Positions 27,257 to 36,544 of a stretch of 36,544 bases of DNA are shown here, one piece after another. Origin of the DNA: Lautropia sp. (GTDB lineage: Bacteria > Pseudomonadota > Gammaproteobacteria > Burkholderiales > Burkholderiaceae_E); the NCBI GenBank assembly GCA_030528325.1, contig JAUMZD010000039.1, positions 1 through 36,544 on the forward strand, read 5' to 3'. Both the position numbers and the translations under genes were made by a program. Each line of letters starts with the position of its first letter. The stretch's first letter is position 1. A model generated the notes under the pieces. It did not search any database. It was given only the letters and a program-made list of their open reading frames with translations, and was not told the DNA's origin.

Positions 27257-27493
27257 ATGAGCAACAAAGGCCAACAATTACAAGATCCGTTTCTGAACCA
27301 GCTGCGCAAGGAACACGTTCCTGTCTCGATCTATCTCGTCAACGGGATCAAGCTTCAGGGCCAGATCGAATCCTTCGATCAGTACGTGGTGCTGCTGCGC
27401 AATACCGTGACCCAGATGGTCTACAAGCATGCCATCTCGACGGTGGTGCCCGGTCGTCCCATCGACTTCCAGGTAGAAGGTAGCGGACACTGA
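27257..27493 (+). CDS. hfq: RNA chaperone Hfq
   Basis: Hfq is the hexameric Sm-like protein that pairs small regulatory RNAs with mRNAs. The 78 residues start [20 protein letters not shown], with Q8 of the proximal RNA-binding face. Sm1 is [25 protein letters not shown], and Sm2 is [10 protein letters not shown] with the K57-H58 pair. The C-terminal tail is short, as usual in betaproteobacteria. The ATG at 27257 is preceded by AGAAG. The frame extends back to 27173, but no Hfq has that extension. hflX follows directly and probably overlaps the stop. Confidence 0.97.
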   Translation: MSNKGQQLQDPFLNQLRKEHVPVSIYLVNGIKLQGQIESFDQYVVLLRNTVTQMVYKHAISTVVPGRPIDFQVEGSGH

Positions 27494-28719
27494 AAACGCA
27501 GTTCACGGCCCAGAAGGCAGACGAGCAGGGCCCGAAACCCGATCAGGTTGCCCTGTTGTCCGTCGCCACACAGGGCCAGCGGATCACCGCCGATGACCTC
27601 GACGAACTGGATGCGCTGGCACGGTCGGCAGGGCTCACACCCGTCCTGCGCGAAGTCCTGCGCCGCCCGAAACCCGACCCGGCCTACTACCTCGGCTCGG
27701 GCGCTGCCGAGCGTCTTGGCGAGCAGCTGAAGCAGGCGAAGATCGGCCTCGTCATCTTCGACCATCCGATCAGTGCCATCCAGCAGCGAAACCTCGAGCG
27801 CCTCTGGCGCCTGCAGGTGGCCGACCGTACCGAGCTGATCATCGAGATCTTCTCCCAGCGGGCCCGAAGCAACGAAGGCAAGCTGCAGGTCGAGCTGGCG
27901 CGGTTCCAGCATCAGGCCTCGCGTCTGGTGCGGATGTGGTCGCACCTGGAACGGCAGCGCGGCGGCATCGGTGTGCGGGGCGGCCCGGGTGAAACCCAGC
28001 TCGAGCTGGATCGCCGGATGATCGACGACAAGATCCGCCGCCTGCGAGCCCGTCTGCAGAAGGTCGAGCGCCAGCGTCGCACCCGTCGCCGCTCGCGGCA
28101 GCGCGGCGAAGCGCTGCGCGTCTCGCTGGTCGGCTACACCAATGCCGGCAAATCGACACTCTTCAACCGGCTGACCCGTGCCGGTGCGCTGGCAGCCGAC
28201 CAGCTGTTCGCCACCCTCGATCCGCTGACCCGGCGTCTCAATCTGGGCGGTCATGGTCAGGACATCGTGCTCTCCGACACCGTGGGTTTCATCCGTGACC
28301 TTCCGCACGGGCTGGTGGCCGCCTTCCGTGCCACACTCGAGGAGACGGCCGAGGCCGATCTGCTGCTGCATGTGGTCGATGCCGGCTCGCTCGACCGGGA
28401 CATCCAGATCCAGGCTGTCAACGAGGTCATCGCGGAAATCGGGGCTGCCGACATCGAACAGATCCTCGTCTTCAACAAGATCGACCAGACAGGCACCGGG
28501 CCCGGTGTACGGCATGATGCCTATGGTACGATCAACAGTTTGTCATTGAGCGCCCGGACAGGGGAGGGCGTCGATCTGTTGCGCGAGTTGCTACGGGCAC
28601 GGGCGCTCCAGAACGCCAGCCTGTCACCGGATGACGGGTCATTCGCATCCGGCCCGGAAGGCGTCGATCCGACAGGCGATGACGCCGGATCAGCCGATCA
28701 GGATTCGGATCCCGTTTAA
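27490..28719 (+). CDS. hflX: Ribosome-splitting GTPase HflX
   Basis: HflX binds ribosomes and splits stalled or hibernating ones, especially under stress. The N-terminal HflX domain is followed by a GTPase domain with [15 protein letters not shown] (P-loop), [10 protein letters not shown] and NKID. The diagnostic [13 protein letters not shown] lies between them. The in-frame stop at 27481 limits the start. No ATG, GTG or TTG occurs before the TTG at 27556, yet the conserved core begins before that TTG ([10 protein letters not shown] corresponds to the first strand). A CTG at 27490 overlapping the hfq stop (CTGA) has AGAAGG 9 nt upstream, and I prefer it, giving 409 residues. From the TTG it would be 387. 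The C-terminus is rich in Asp, Gly and Ser. Confidence 0.92.
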   Translation: MKTQFTAQKADEQGPKPDQVALLSVATQGQRITADDLDELDALARSAGLTPVLREVLRRPKPDPAYYLGSGAAERLGEQLKQAKIGLVIFDHPISAIQQRNLERLWRLQVADRTELIIEIFSQRARSNEGKLQVELARFQHQASRLVRMWSHLERQRGGIGVRGGPGETQLELDRRMIDDKIRRLRARLQKVERQRRTRRRSRQRGEALRVSLVGYTNAGKSTLFNRLTRAGALAADQLFATLDPLTRRLNLGGHGQDIVLSDTVGFIRDLPHGLVAAFRATLEETAEADLLLHVVDAGSLDRDIQIQAVNEVIAEIGAADIEQILVFNKIDQTGTGPGVRHDAYGTINSLSLSARTGEGVDLLRELLRARALQNASLSPDDGSFASGPEGVDPTGDDAGSADQDSDPV

Positions 28720-28749
28720 CCCTGCCTTTCCTCTTCAACAGGTTTTTGC

Positions 28750-30276
28750 ATGCAGATGTCTTCCAATGATGATTCGGGCTGGGGGCGTAGTGCCGGTTCT
28801 TCCGGCGGCCAACCTGATCAGGCGCCCGCACCAGCGGCTCCGGAGCGCCCGACTGCCGGGCCGTCGTCCAGTGACACCCCTTCACCTGCTGCGCCGGTGA
28901 TCGGCGGCTCGGGGCCTGCTGCATCCGGGCCCGGCCGTGACGACGGCCGCCAGGGCGCGGAAGGCACGTCGGGCTTCGGCAGCCAGGCACCCGCATCAGG
29001 TTCCCGTCCGCCCTCGGACCGCCCCGAGCGGCTGCCACAGCAGCGCCCGCCCGAAGGCCCGCCCGATCTGGATGAGTTCTGGCAGGATCTGAGCAGCAAG
29101 CTCAATGGCCTGCTGGGCAACAAGCGTCAGGGACGTGGCCATGGCGGTGGCCTGCCGCCGCCGGGACGCAAGCCGCCCACCCCCCTGTCGGGCCGTAGTG
29201 CACTGACCGGACTCGGCATCATCGGTGCCGTGGCCGGCCTGCTGTGGCTGGGCAGCGGCTTCTACATCGTGCAGGAAGGCCAGGTGGCCGCCGTGCTGCG
29301 CTTCGGCCAGTTCAAGTACATGACGACCGAGGCCGGCATCCAGTGGCGCATGCCGTACCCGATCGACACGGCCGAGATCGTCGACCGCTCGCGCCTGCGC
29401 CAGATCGAGATCGGCTATCGCAATTCGGTGCGCAACAAGGTGCTGAAGGAGTCGCTGATCCTCACCGGCGACCAGAGCATCGTCGATCTCCAGTTCGCGG
29501 TGCAGTACCGCATCGGCAATCCGGACGACTTCCTGTTCCAGAACAACCTGTCGGCCGGTTCCGAGGAGCTGATCCGTCAGGTGGCCGAGTCGGCCATTCG
29601 GGAGGTCGTCGGCCGCCGTCGCACCGACGAGGTGCTGTACGAGGAGAAGGCCCAGGTCGCCGAGGATGCCCAGACGCTGACCCAGGCCATTCTCGACCGC
29701 TACAAGCTGGGCATCGCGGTCGTCGACCTGACGATCCAGCAGGCCCAGCCGCCCGAGCAGGTGCAGGCCGCCTTCGAGGACGCCAACAAGGCCGACCAGG
29801 ATCGCCAGCGCCTGATCAACGAGGGTCAGGCCTACGCCAACGACATCATCCCGCGCGCCCGCGGTACGGCCGACCGCCTGGTGCTCGAGGCCCAGGGGTA
29901 TCGCGCCCGGGTCATCGCCCAGGCACAGGGTGATGCGCTGCGCTTCGATCAGGTTCTGTCGCAATATGCGAAGGCGCCGGCCGTCACGCGTGAGCGGATG
30001 TATCTGGAAACGATGCAGCAGATCTTCTCCAACACCACGAAGGTGTACATGGATGCCAAGAGCAATGGCAGCCTGCTGTACCTGCCGCTCGACAAGCTGA
30101 TGGAAAAGGCCGGTGCCGGCAAGCCGGGCAGTGCCACCGCTGCGCGCACCGAGGCAGCCCTTGAGCAGGCGCCCGTCAGCACCCACACCCCGCAGCCTGC
30201 CAACATGGGTAACCGGGTCGACAACACCGGCAGTGTCAATGCCCTCAGAAGCCGTGAACGGAGCTACAGCCGATGA
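28750..30276 (+). CDS. hflK: FtsH protease modulator subunit HflK
   Basis: HflK with HflC forms the SPFH cage around the FtsH membrane protease and regulates its activity. The 508-residue protein has a cytoplasmic N-terminus rich in Gly, Pro, Ser and Ala (residues 1-150), the segment LDEFWQDLSSKLNGLLG (107-123), one membrane helix (about 152-174) and the SPFH domain starting VQEGQVAAVLRFGQF. Family motifs GIQWRMPYPID, AVQYRIGNPDDFLFQ and AFEDANKADQDRQRLINEGQAYANDIIP are present. The N-terminal low-complexity part is longer than the roughly 80 residues common in HflK. An ATG at 28756 is an alternative. hflC follows after 49 nt. Confidence 0.95.
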   Translation: MQMSSNDDSGWGRSAGSSGGQPDQAPAPAAPERPTAGPSSSDTPSPAAPVIGGSGPAASGPGRDDGRQGAEGTSGFGSQAPASGSRPPSDRPERLPQQRPPEGPPDLDEFWQDLSSKLNGLLGNKRQGRGHGGGLPPPGRKPPTPLSGRSALTGLGIIGAVAGLLWLGSGFYIVQEGQVAAVLRFGQFKYMTTEAGIQWRMPYPIDTAEIVDRSRLRQIEIGYRNSVRNKVLKESLILTGDQSIVDLQFAVQYRIGNPDDFLFQNNLSAGSEELIRQVAESAIREVVGRRRTDEVLYEEKAQVAEDAQTLTQAILDRYKLGIAVVDLTIQQAQPPEQVQAAFEDANKADQDRQRLINEGQAYANDIIPRARGTADRLVLEAQGYRARVIAQAQGDALRFDQVLSQYAKAPAVTRERMYLETMQQIFSNTTKVYMDAKSNGSLLYLPLDKLMEKAGAGKPGSATAARTEAALEQAPVSTHTPQPANMGNRVDNTGSVNALRSRERSYSR

Positions 30277-30325
30277 TCTGCCGCCACGTTTTGAAGATTG
30301 ATCCTGCTGCTGCCGGGAGAATGCA

Positions 30326-31243
30326 ATGAATCGTTTCATGGTTTTGTTGTCCACGATCGGCATCCTGATCGTGCTGGCATTTTCATGCCTGTTCGTGGTG
30401 GATCAGCGTCAGTCCGCCGTCGTCTTCGCGCTGGGTGAGATCAAGCGCGTCATCACCGAGCCGGGCCTGTACTTCAAGCTGCCGCCGCCGTTCCAGGAAG
30501 TGCGCTATTTCGACAAGCGCACGCTGACCTACGACAGCGACGAGATCGACCGCTTCATCACCTCCGAGAAGATCAACATCCAGGTCGACTCCTACGTGAA
30601 GTGGCGCATCAGCGATCCGCGCCAGTTCTTCGTGTCGGTGGGTTCGAACCCCGTGCTGGCCGAAGACCGGATCGGACGCCAGCTGCGTTCGGCGCTGAAC
30701 AACGAGATCGCCCGTCTCACCGTCAAGGAAGTCATCTCGGACGCGCGTGATCAACTCGTGGTCAAGGTCTCGCAGGCCGTGGCCACCGAACTGTCCAAGA
30801 TCGGCGTGACGATCGTCGATGTGCGCCTGAAGCGGGTGGACTTCGCCCCCGATGTGGCCGAGCGCGTCTTCGAGCGGATGCAGTCCGAGCGCAAGCGCGT
30901 GGCCAACGAACGTCGTGCCAAGGGTGCTGCCGATGGCGAGAAGATTCGTGCCGATGCCGATCGCCAGCGCGAAGTGCTGATGGCCGACGCCTATCGTGAT
31001 GCGCAGAAGGAGCGCGGTGCGGGTGACGCCGAGGCCAGCCGGATCTATGCCGAAGCCTTCGGCAAGAACCCCGAGTTCGCCAGCTTCTATCGCAGCCTGG
31101 AGGCGTATCGGGCATCCTTCGCCGATCGTTCCGACATGCTGGTGCTCGATCCGGAAGCCGATTTCTTCAAGTATTTCCGGGGCGCCACTGCTAGCCAGGG
31201 GGGCTCATCCGGAGCGCCTGCCACGAACGCGTCTTCCCGATAG
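30326..31243 (+). CDS. hflC: FtsH protease modulator subunit HflC
   Basis: HflC is the partner of HflK in the FtsH-holding SPFH complex, with most of its mass in the periplasm. The 305 residues open with a membrane helix (4-25), then the SPFH domain VVDQRQSAVVFALGEIKRVITEPGLYFKLPPPFQEV. Other HflC features are VDSYVKWRISDPRQFF, SEIGVTI-like SKIGVTIVDVRLKRVDF, and FERMQSERKRVANERRAKGAADGEKIRADAD. The C-terminus is rich in Ser, Ala and Gly after FKYFRG. The start has AGAATG near it but no strong Shine-Dalgarno beyond GGGAGA about 10 nt upstream. Confidence 0.95.
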   Translation: MNRFMVLLSTIGILIVLAFSCLFVVDQRQSAVVFALGEIKRVITEPGLYFKLPPPFQEVRYFDKRTLTYDSDEIDRFITSEKINIQVDSYVKWRISDPRQFFVSVGSNPVLAEDRIGRQLRSALNNEIARLTVKEVISDARDQLVVKVSQAVATELSKIGVTIVDVRLKRVDFAPDVAERVFERMQSERKRVANERRAKGAADGEKIRADADRQREVLMADAYRDAQKERGAGDAEASRIYAEAFGKNPEFASFYRSLEAYRASFADRSDMLVLDPEADFFKYFRGATASQGGSSGAPATNASSR

Positions 31244-31292
31244 AATCAGTCTTTCGTGTGACAGTTCCCGAATCTGTCTGAACTGATCGTTG

Positions 31293-31483
31293 ATGGATGA
31301 CATGGCCGTCTCGCCCTGGGTGCTGGGCTTGGGTTTCGCGATGCTGCTGGAAGGTCTGGTACTGTTTCTGGTGCCAGCCGCCTGGCGCGAAGCCGTGCAA
31401 CAGATGCTCAGGCTGCGTGACGGCCAGTTGCGTTTCTTCGGCCTGATCCTGCTGATGGCAGGCCTGTTGGTGATGTGGCTCTC

Positions 31484-31487
<4 letters not shown>
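31293..31487 (+). CDS. DUF2065 small membrane protein
   Basis: This 64-residue protein has two hydrophobic helices (about 8-28 and 45-63) around the short loop AAWREAVQQMLRLRDGQLR. It matches the DUF2065 (YjeT-like) family, which in many proteobacteria lies between hflC and purA or hisZ, as it does here. Function unknown; the conserved position suggests a link to HflKC-FtsH, which is inference. The ATG at 31293 follows an in-frame TTG at 31290; an ATG at 31302 is possible. The stop overlaps the hisZ start (ATGA). Confidence 0.88.
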
Positions 31488-33972
<2,485 letters not shown>

Positions 33973-33982
33973 AAAACACCAT

Positions 33983-34053
33983 CTGGCCAGGCACGCGCGT
34001 CTGGCCAGCACTGCATCGTCGTCTGGCCCGGCAGACGTGCCGGCCGGGTCAGA
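33983..34053 (+). repeat. Structured purA-PRT spacer
   Basis: Two copies of the self-complementary octamer CTGGCCAG (33983-33990 and 34001-34008) are 10 nt apart and can pair with each other. They are followed by a 10-bp hairpin, TCTGGCCCGG and CCGGGTCAGA (34022-34053, one G-U), with a further GGCA/TGCC inside the loop. No T-tract follows. It may moderate read-through or stabilise the purA 3' end. Confidence 0.45.
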
Positions 34054-34108
34054 CCGGCACACAACCTTCACCACCCATTATCGACAAGCGCCAGGCAAGA
34101 GGCTGAAC

Positions 34109-34660
34109 ATGAGCAAGGGACATCTGTACTGTGACTGGGCGGAATATCACCGCCTGATCGAGCGGCTGGCGCTGCAGATACATGATTCCGGCTGGCAGTT
34201 CGATGCCGTCATCGCACTGGCGCGGGGTGGCTTGAGGGTTGGCGATGTGCTGTCCCGCGTCTTCAACAAGCCCTTGGGCGTGTTGAGCACCAGTTCGTAT
34301 CGCACGACGGGCAACGTGGTCGGGCAGGGCGCGTTGAAGATCGGTTCGACGATCAGCGCGGCCGAGGACGTGACGACGGGTCGCATCCTGCTGGCTGACG
34401 ATCTGGTGGATTCAGGCGCCACCATGCAGCAGCTGATCCCGCTGCTGCGCGAGCGCCACCCGGGCATCACGGAAATACGCACGGCCGTGCTGTGGCAGAA
34501 ACCGATTTCGGCATTTCATCCGGAATACTGCGTCGAACGGATGTCGGAAAGCCCGTGGATTCACCAGCCCTTCGAGCTGTATGAGGGCTGCGACATCGAA
34601 GCGCTGCGCCATGGCTCGCCCACGATGGCGGCTTATCAGGTGGATGCGAGGCACGCCTGA
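34109..34660 (+). CDS. Phosphoribosyltransferase family protein
   Basis: The 183-residue cytoplasmic protein has the type I phosphoribosyltransferase fold. The PRPP-binding loop is ILLADDLVDSGATM (about residues 93-106), preceded by the strand-turn VIALARGGLRVGDVLSR. It resembles the Gpt/HGPRT-like group (COG2236) that salvages xanthine, guanine or hypoxanthine; which base is used is not shown. The chosen ATG at 34109 has AAGAGG about 7 nt upstream, and the frame opens to 34037 without a better site. Its position after purA suits purine salvage. A strong terminator follows 31 nt beyond the stop and closes the plus-strand block. Confidence 0.88.
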   Translation: MSKGHLYCDWAEYHRLIERLALQIHDSGWQFDAVIALARGGLRVGDVLSRVFNKPLGVLSTSSYRTTGNVVGQGALKIGSTISAAEDVTTGRILLADDLVDSGATMQQLIPLLRERHPGITEIRTAVLWQKPISAFHPEYCVERMSESPWIHQPFELYEGCDIEALRHGSPTMAAYQVDARHA

Positions 34661-34691
34661 GCGGCTTTCGCAGCTTTCGGTTTTTTGCTTG

Positions 34692-34722
34692 GGCCGGTGT
34701 TTTCACCGGCCTTTCCGTTTTC
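34692..34722 (+). terminator. Rho-independent terminator closing the plus-strand block
   Basis: GGCCGGTG-TTTT-CACCGGCC is a perfect 8-bp stem followed by TTTCCGTTTTC. It lies 31 nt after the phosphoribosyltransferase stop. The region 34712-34892 beyond it holds no gene I can support. Confidence 0.85.
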
Positions 34723-34892
34723 TGGTGCCGCTTTGTGTACCCGAAGCTGTGGATCAGCTGGCACGGGGGAGGGGAAAAGCCGCTTCGGGGAGGGCCGCCC
34801 TACCGGGTACATATCTCGTCACGACCTGACGGTTGGGTGCCTCGGCATCCATCCGGTATGGCGGTTGTTCTGCGCGTGAAGGGAGAGGCTTT

Positions 34893-35456
34893 TTATGGGA
34901 GCGTGCCGTCGATCACTTGAGGCGATGTGAGGCGCCCGCATCCTGCCGCTTTCATCACAACGATCTTCACCTTGCGAGTGGCAGGAATCTGGATGTGCCC
35001 ATAGACGATGACGCAGCGATCATAGGTGCCGTTCACCTCTACAGGCCCTGCAATACGACGGTACTTTTTGCCGATATCGTCATCATAAGCATCGGTGTGT
35101 TCGCAGCCCGATCCGCCAGGCTCGGAAAATCGCTGAGGACTGCAGCGCCAGATTTTGACGGCGGTATGAAGTGGAACATCGCGGGCGATGCCTTCATGGG
35201 TGAGACATGCAATATTGATTCCCCCGTGCATGTCACTGTAAAACAAGGACATCCTACCAATCAGCATCGGTATGTGCCCGAAACCCGGAACATGGGCATA
35301 AATATCCTGTTCCATAACTTTCGAACCTATTCTGCTATAACCACAACCCGATACGGTAATGGAGGCATGAGAGGTTGGTGAATATCCCACCAGGGCTGCA
35401 AACAAAAGCATCGCAATTGCCAAGGCGGAAATGCGATGAGTAGTCGTTTTCATCAT
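34893..35456 (-). CDS. Orphan secreted six-cysteine protein
   Basis: I do not recognise this 187-residue protein. It begins with a clear Sec signal peptide (MMKTTTHRIS, hydrophobic ALAIAMLLFAALVGY, probable cleavage after SPTSHA at residue 31). The mature part, about 156 residues, has six cysteines (38, 84, 105, 118, 148, 173), enough for three disulfides, and no membrane segment, so a periplasmic or secreted protein is likely. AGGAG lies 4 nt before the ATG at 35456 and 7 nt before a second ATG at 35453. Base composition is clearly less GC-rich than the housekeeping genes, suggesting transfer. There is no partner gene. It is a good candidate for structure prediction; I assign no function. 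Confidence 0.7.
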   Translation of the reverse strand: MMKTTTHRISALAIAMLLFAALVGYSPTSHASITVSGCGYSRIGSKVMEQDIYAHVPGFGHIPMLIGRMSLFYSDMHGGINIACLTHEGIARDVPLHTAVKIWRCSPQRFSEPGGSGCEHTDAYDDDIGKKYRRIAGPVEVNGTYDRCVIVYGHIQIPATRKVKIVVMKAAGCGRLTSPQVIDGTLP

Positions 35457-35922
35457 GGATCTCCTTTCATCATTTGCCCGTAGGAAAAATTGTCATTTAA
35501 CTTTGTGGAAACTCTTGAGACCAAGATTCCATCATCCCCCACTGCTGTCTGACATGGGGGGTCTGGAACGAGTTATGTCGGAAAAGTTGCCATGTAAATC
35601 GATGGAAACTTTGGTGTCAGCTTAGGCGTTTCCGTCCAGAGGGTAAAGTGAACTTGACGATCGATATAAATAGGTACAAATAGAAGTCAATTGTTAAATT
35701 TTGCCCTGTTTCACCTCAGCCTTGTCCAGATTGGCATCGGGCGTTTCCCGTGGTGAAATGAGCAGTTACCGGCATCTCGGCAGCTTTTGGCGCGCTCGAA
35801 GGCCGTTACATCTTGAATGCGTACGGCGCCGCATCCTGATCGCTGATCGGGATTCGTGTCATGCGTCATACGGAAAAAGGGTTTGAATGACGGGTATTAC
35901 TTCAGGAAAGCAGGTAACACTC
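35457..35922. other. AT-rich spacer without a supported gene
   Basis: This stretch separates the secreted protein from the AbrB-like gene. It contains a possible plus-strand promoter (TTGACG at 35654, then TACAAA at 35675, spacing slightly short) and a CCCCC/GGGGG pair (35536 and 35556). On the minus strand near 35700-35880 there are short open stretches, one ending DANLDKAEVKQGKI, that look faintly protein-like but have no start or ribosome site. They may be decayed gene fragments. Composition differs from the core genes. Confidence 0.4.
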
Positions 35923-36138
35923 ATGGCAAACATGCTCACCAGCAAGGGACAGGTCACGATCCCCAAGCATATCCGTGATGCCCTGGGCCTCGTCCCCGGC
36001 TCTCAGCTGGATTTCGTCCTCAATGAGCGTGGCGATGTCGTTCGTCGCAGGCGACGCCCGCCCCCGTGGACAAGTCTGTTATCCAACCTGACATCTACTT
36101 CTGGCTGCTGCCAAAAATGGGGGGATTACCGCGGCTGA
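35923..36138 (+). pseudogene. Truncated AbrB/SpoVT-type antitoxin-like gene
   Basis: From the ATG at 35923 (AGGT about 8 nt upstream), the first 40 residues are a textbook SpoVT/AbrB DNA-binding domain: MLTSKGQVTIPKHIRDALGL, then PGSQLDFVLNERGDVV. Such domains serve as antitoxins of type II toxin-antitoxin pairs and repress their own promoter. After residue 40 the sequence turns into an arginine/proline-rich tail (RRRRRPPPW) and an unrelated end, where relatives continue with a defined C-terminus. The plus-two frame there reads more naturally (ATPAPVDKSVIQPD), suggesting a frameshift near 36037. The reading also runs into the IS30 fragment on the other strand. No toxin gene follows. It is probably a remnant, though the intact domain could still bind DNA. 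Confidence 0.7.
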
Positions 36139-36262
36139 TGGTCGAGTCCGATCGGCCCTGTGTGCGGGCAATTGCCCGCACACTGTAATTCTGGCGAGAG
36201 GCGGTCATGATGGTGGGCCGATCTTCCGGGGTCAGGTGCTGGTAGTGGCGAGGTGTAGACAT
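36095..36262 (-). pseudogene. IS30-family transposase, N-terminal fragment
   Basis: On the minus strand from the ATG at 36262, a 55-codon frame reads MSTPRHYQHLTPEDRPTIMT, then ASRQNYSVRAIARTQGRSDS and TISR. This matches the N-terminal helix-turn-helix region of IS30-family transposases (HLTLEERxxI, RAIARxLGRSPSTISREL). After TISR (about 36131) the similarity stops abruptly and the frame ends soon at 36095. The DDE catalytic domain is absent, so the element is dead. Upstream, GCAACAC and GTGTTGC (36264-36293) form a hairpin next to the start. The element end should lie near 36290-36320, but its partner inverted repeat is missing. Confidence 0.75.
36160..36183. repeat. 24-bp perfect palindrome inside the IS30 fragment
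   Basis: GTGTGCGGGCAA joined to TTGCCCGCACAC is perfectly self-complementary with no loop. It encodes VRAIART on the minus strand, within the transposase helix-turn-helix, and VRAIART also on the plus strand. The palindrome is therefore explained at least in part by coding. Confidence 0.8.
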
Positions 36263-36442
36263 GGCAACACTTCATATGGGGGTGAGGTGTTGCACTTGAA
36301 AGTTGAGTTTAAGCTGAGATCGCAGGGTCATTGTTTTGCTCAATTCAATTCTATTTAATGATAAAAAATGTAAATGGTAATCAATCCCCTTCAGGCTTAT
36401 TCTAGTTTTAGGCTTGAAACATTTTGATGGAGGAGATATATC
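36263..36442. other. AT-rich spacer with possible IS30 end and promoter
   Basis: The left part should contain the terminal end of the broken IS30 element. Further right, TTGTTT (36331-36336) and TTTAAT (36354-36359) with a 17-nt spacer resemble a plus-strand promoter. No long frame is open. The base composition is the most AT-rich of the window. Confidence 0.35.
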
Positions 36443-36508
36443 ATGTTTCGGAATCTGCGTGTAGATGGCAATCAATGGAAGGTTCAGGTGCGGTGCATGT
36501 CAAGATAG
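36443..36508 (+). CDS. Possible 21-residue small ORF with strong Shine-Dalgarno
   Basis: GGAGGAGA lies about 7 nt before the ATG and the frame encodes MFRNLRVDGNQWKVQVRCMS plus R, then TAG. A promoter-like TTGTTT-N17-TTTAAT lies about 85 nt upstream. The peptide has no signal sequence or membrane helix and I recognise no family. It may be a small protein, a leader peptide for something beyond the window, or the 5' stub of a broken gene. Confidence 0.35.
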   Translation: MFRNLRVDGNQWKVQVRCMSR

Positions 36509-36544
36509 TTGTCGCCTGATTCATGCGACCTGCTGCTGAATATC

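Noticed and set aside
34735-34920. 61-codon frame after the phosphoribosyltransferase terminator
   Set aside because: GTG start, no Shine-Dalgarno, no family; it overlaps the 3' end of the better supported secreted-protein gene.
35701-35886. 61-codon plus-strand frame before the AbrB-like gene
   Set aside because: TTG start without ribosome site, arginine-rich chance composition, no family.

Overview
The window looks like a contiguous piece of chromosome from a high-GC betaproteobacterium, probably Burkholderiales. The best evidence is the unbroken block ndk-rlmN-pilF-rodZ-ispG-hisS-yfgM-bamB-der-hfq-hflX-hflK-hflC-DUF2065-hisZ-purA-phosphoribosyltransferase, which is the typical betaproteobacterial order. 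A Lautropia-like genus is possible, but I cannot settle that without a search.

Layout. (1) 1-7580, all on the minus strand: a YbjQ-family protein, a TerC-family membrane protein, the sulfate importer genes sbp-cysT-cysW (transcribed sbp first), an AEC-family permease and a CPA2/Kef-type cation:proton antiporter. (2) 7940-11146: an EpsC-type serine acetyltransferase and cysA (plus strand) facing a CysB-type LysR regulator (minus). Together with sbp-cysTW this is a sulfate-uptake and cysteine-synthesis locus, but split into two pieces. A perfect 8-bp inverted repeat with a LysR-type T-N11-A core lies upstream of sbp and is a good candidate CysB operator. (3) 11289-15173, minus strand: a periplasmic DUF4124/glutaredoxin-like protein, oligopeptidase A (prlC) and folD. 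(4) 15347-15889: tRNA-Ala(GGC) and tRNA-Glu(UUC), each with its own recognisable promoter. (5) 16302-16997: a Bax-inhibitor-1/YccA membrane protein with a strong terminator. (6) 17385-34660: the long plus-strand housekeeping block, with many overlapping or nearly abutting genes, closed by a clear Rho-independent terminator at 34692. (7) 34712-36544: a lower-GC, gene-poor accessory tail. It holds an orphan secreted six-cysteine protein, a truncated AbrB/SpoVT-type antitoxin-like gene, the broken 5' end of an IS30-family transposase, and a 21-codon frame with a strong Shine-Dalgarno site.

The housekeeping block combines nucleotide metabolism (ndk, purA, PRT), translation and RNA maturation (rlmN, hisS, der, hfq, hflX), isoprenoid synthesis (ispG), envelope assembly (pilF, rodZ-like, yfgM, bamB), FtsH control (hflK, hflC) and histidine synthesis (hisZ).

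The main signals not explained by genes are: an intergenic repeat family of about 50 nt (five good and two partial copies, all in the same orientation, confined to the first 16.3 kb); inverted repeats ending in the -35 region of both tRNA promoters; a probable CTG start of hflX overlapping the hfq stop; and the IS30 fragment, whose 24-bp perfect palindrome encodes VRAIART on both strands. I found no CRISPR array, phage or complete defence system, and I do not claim a wholly new system here.
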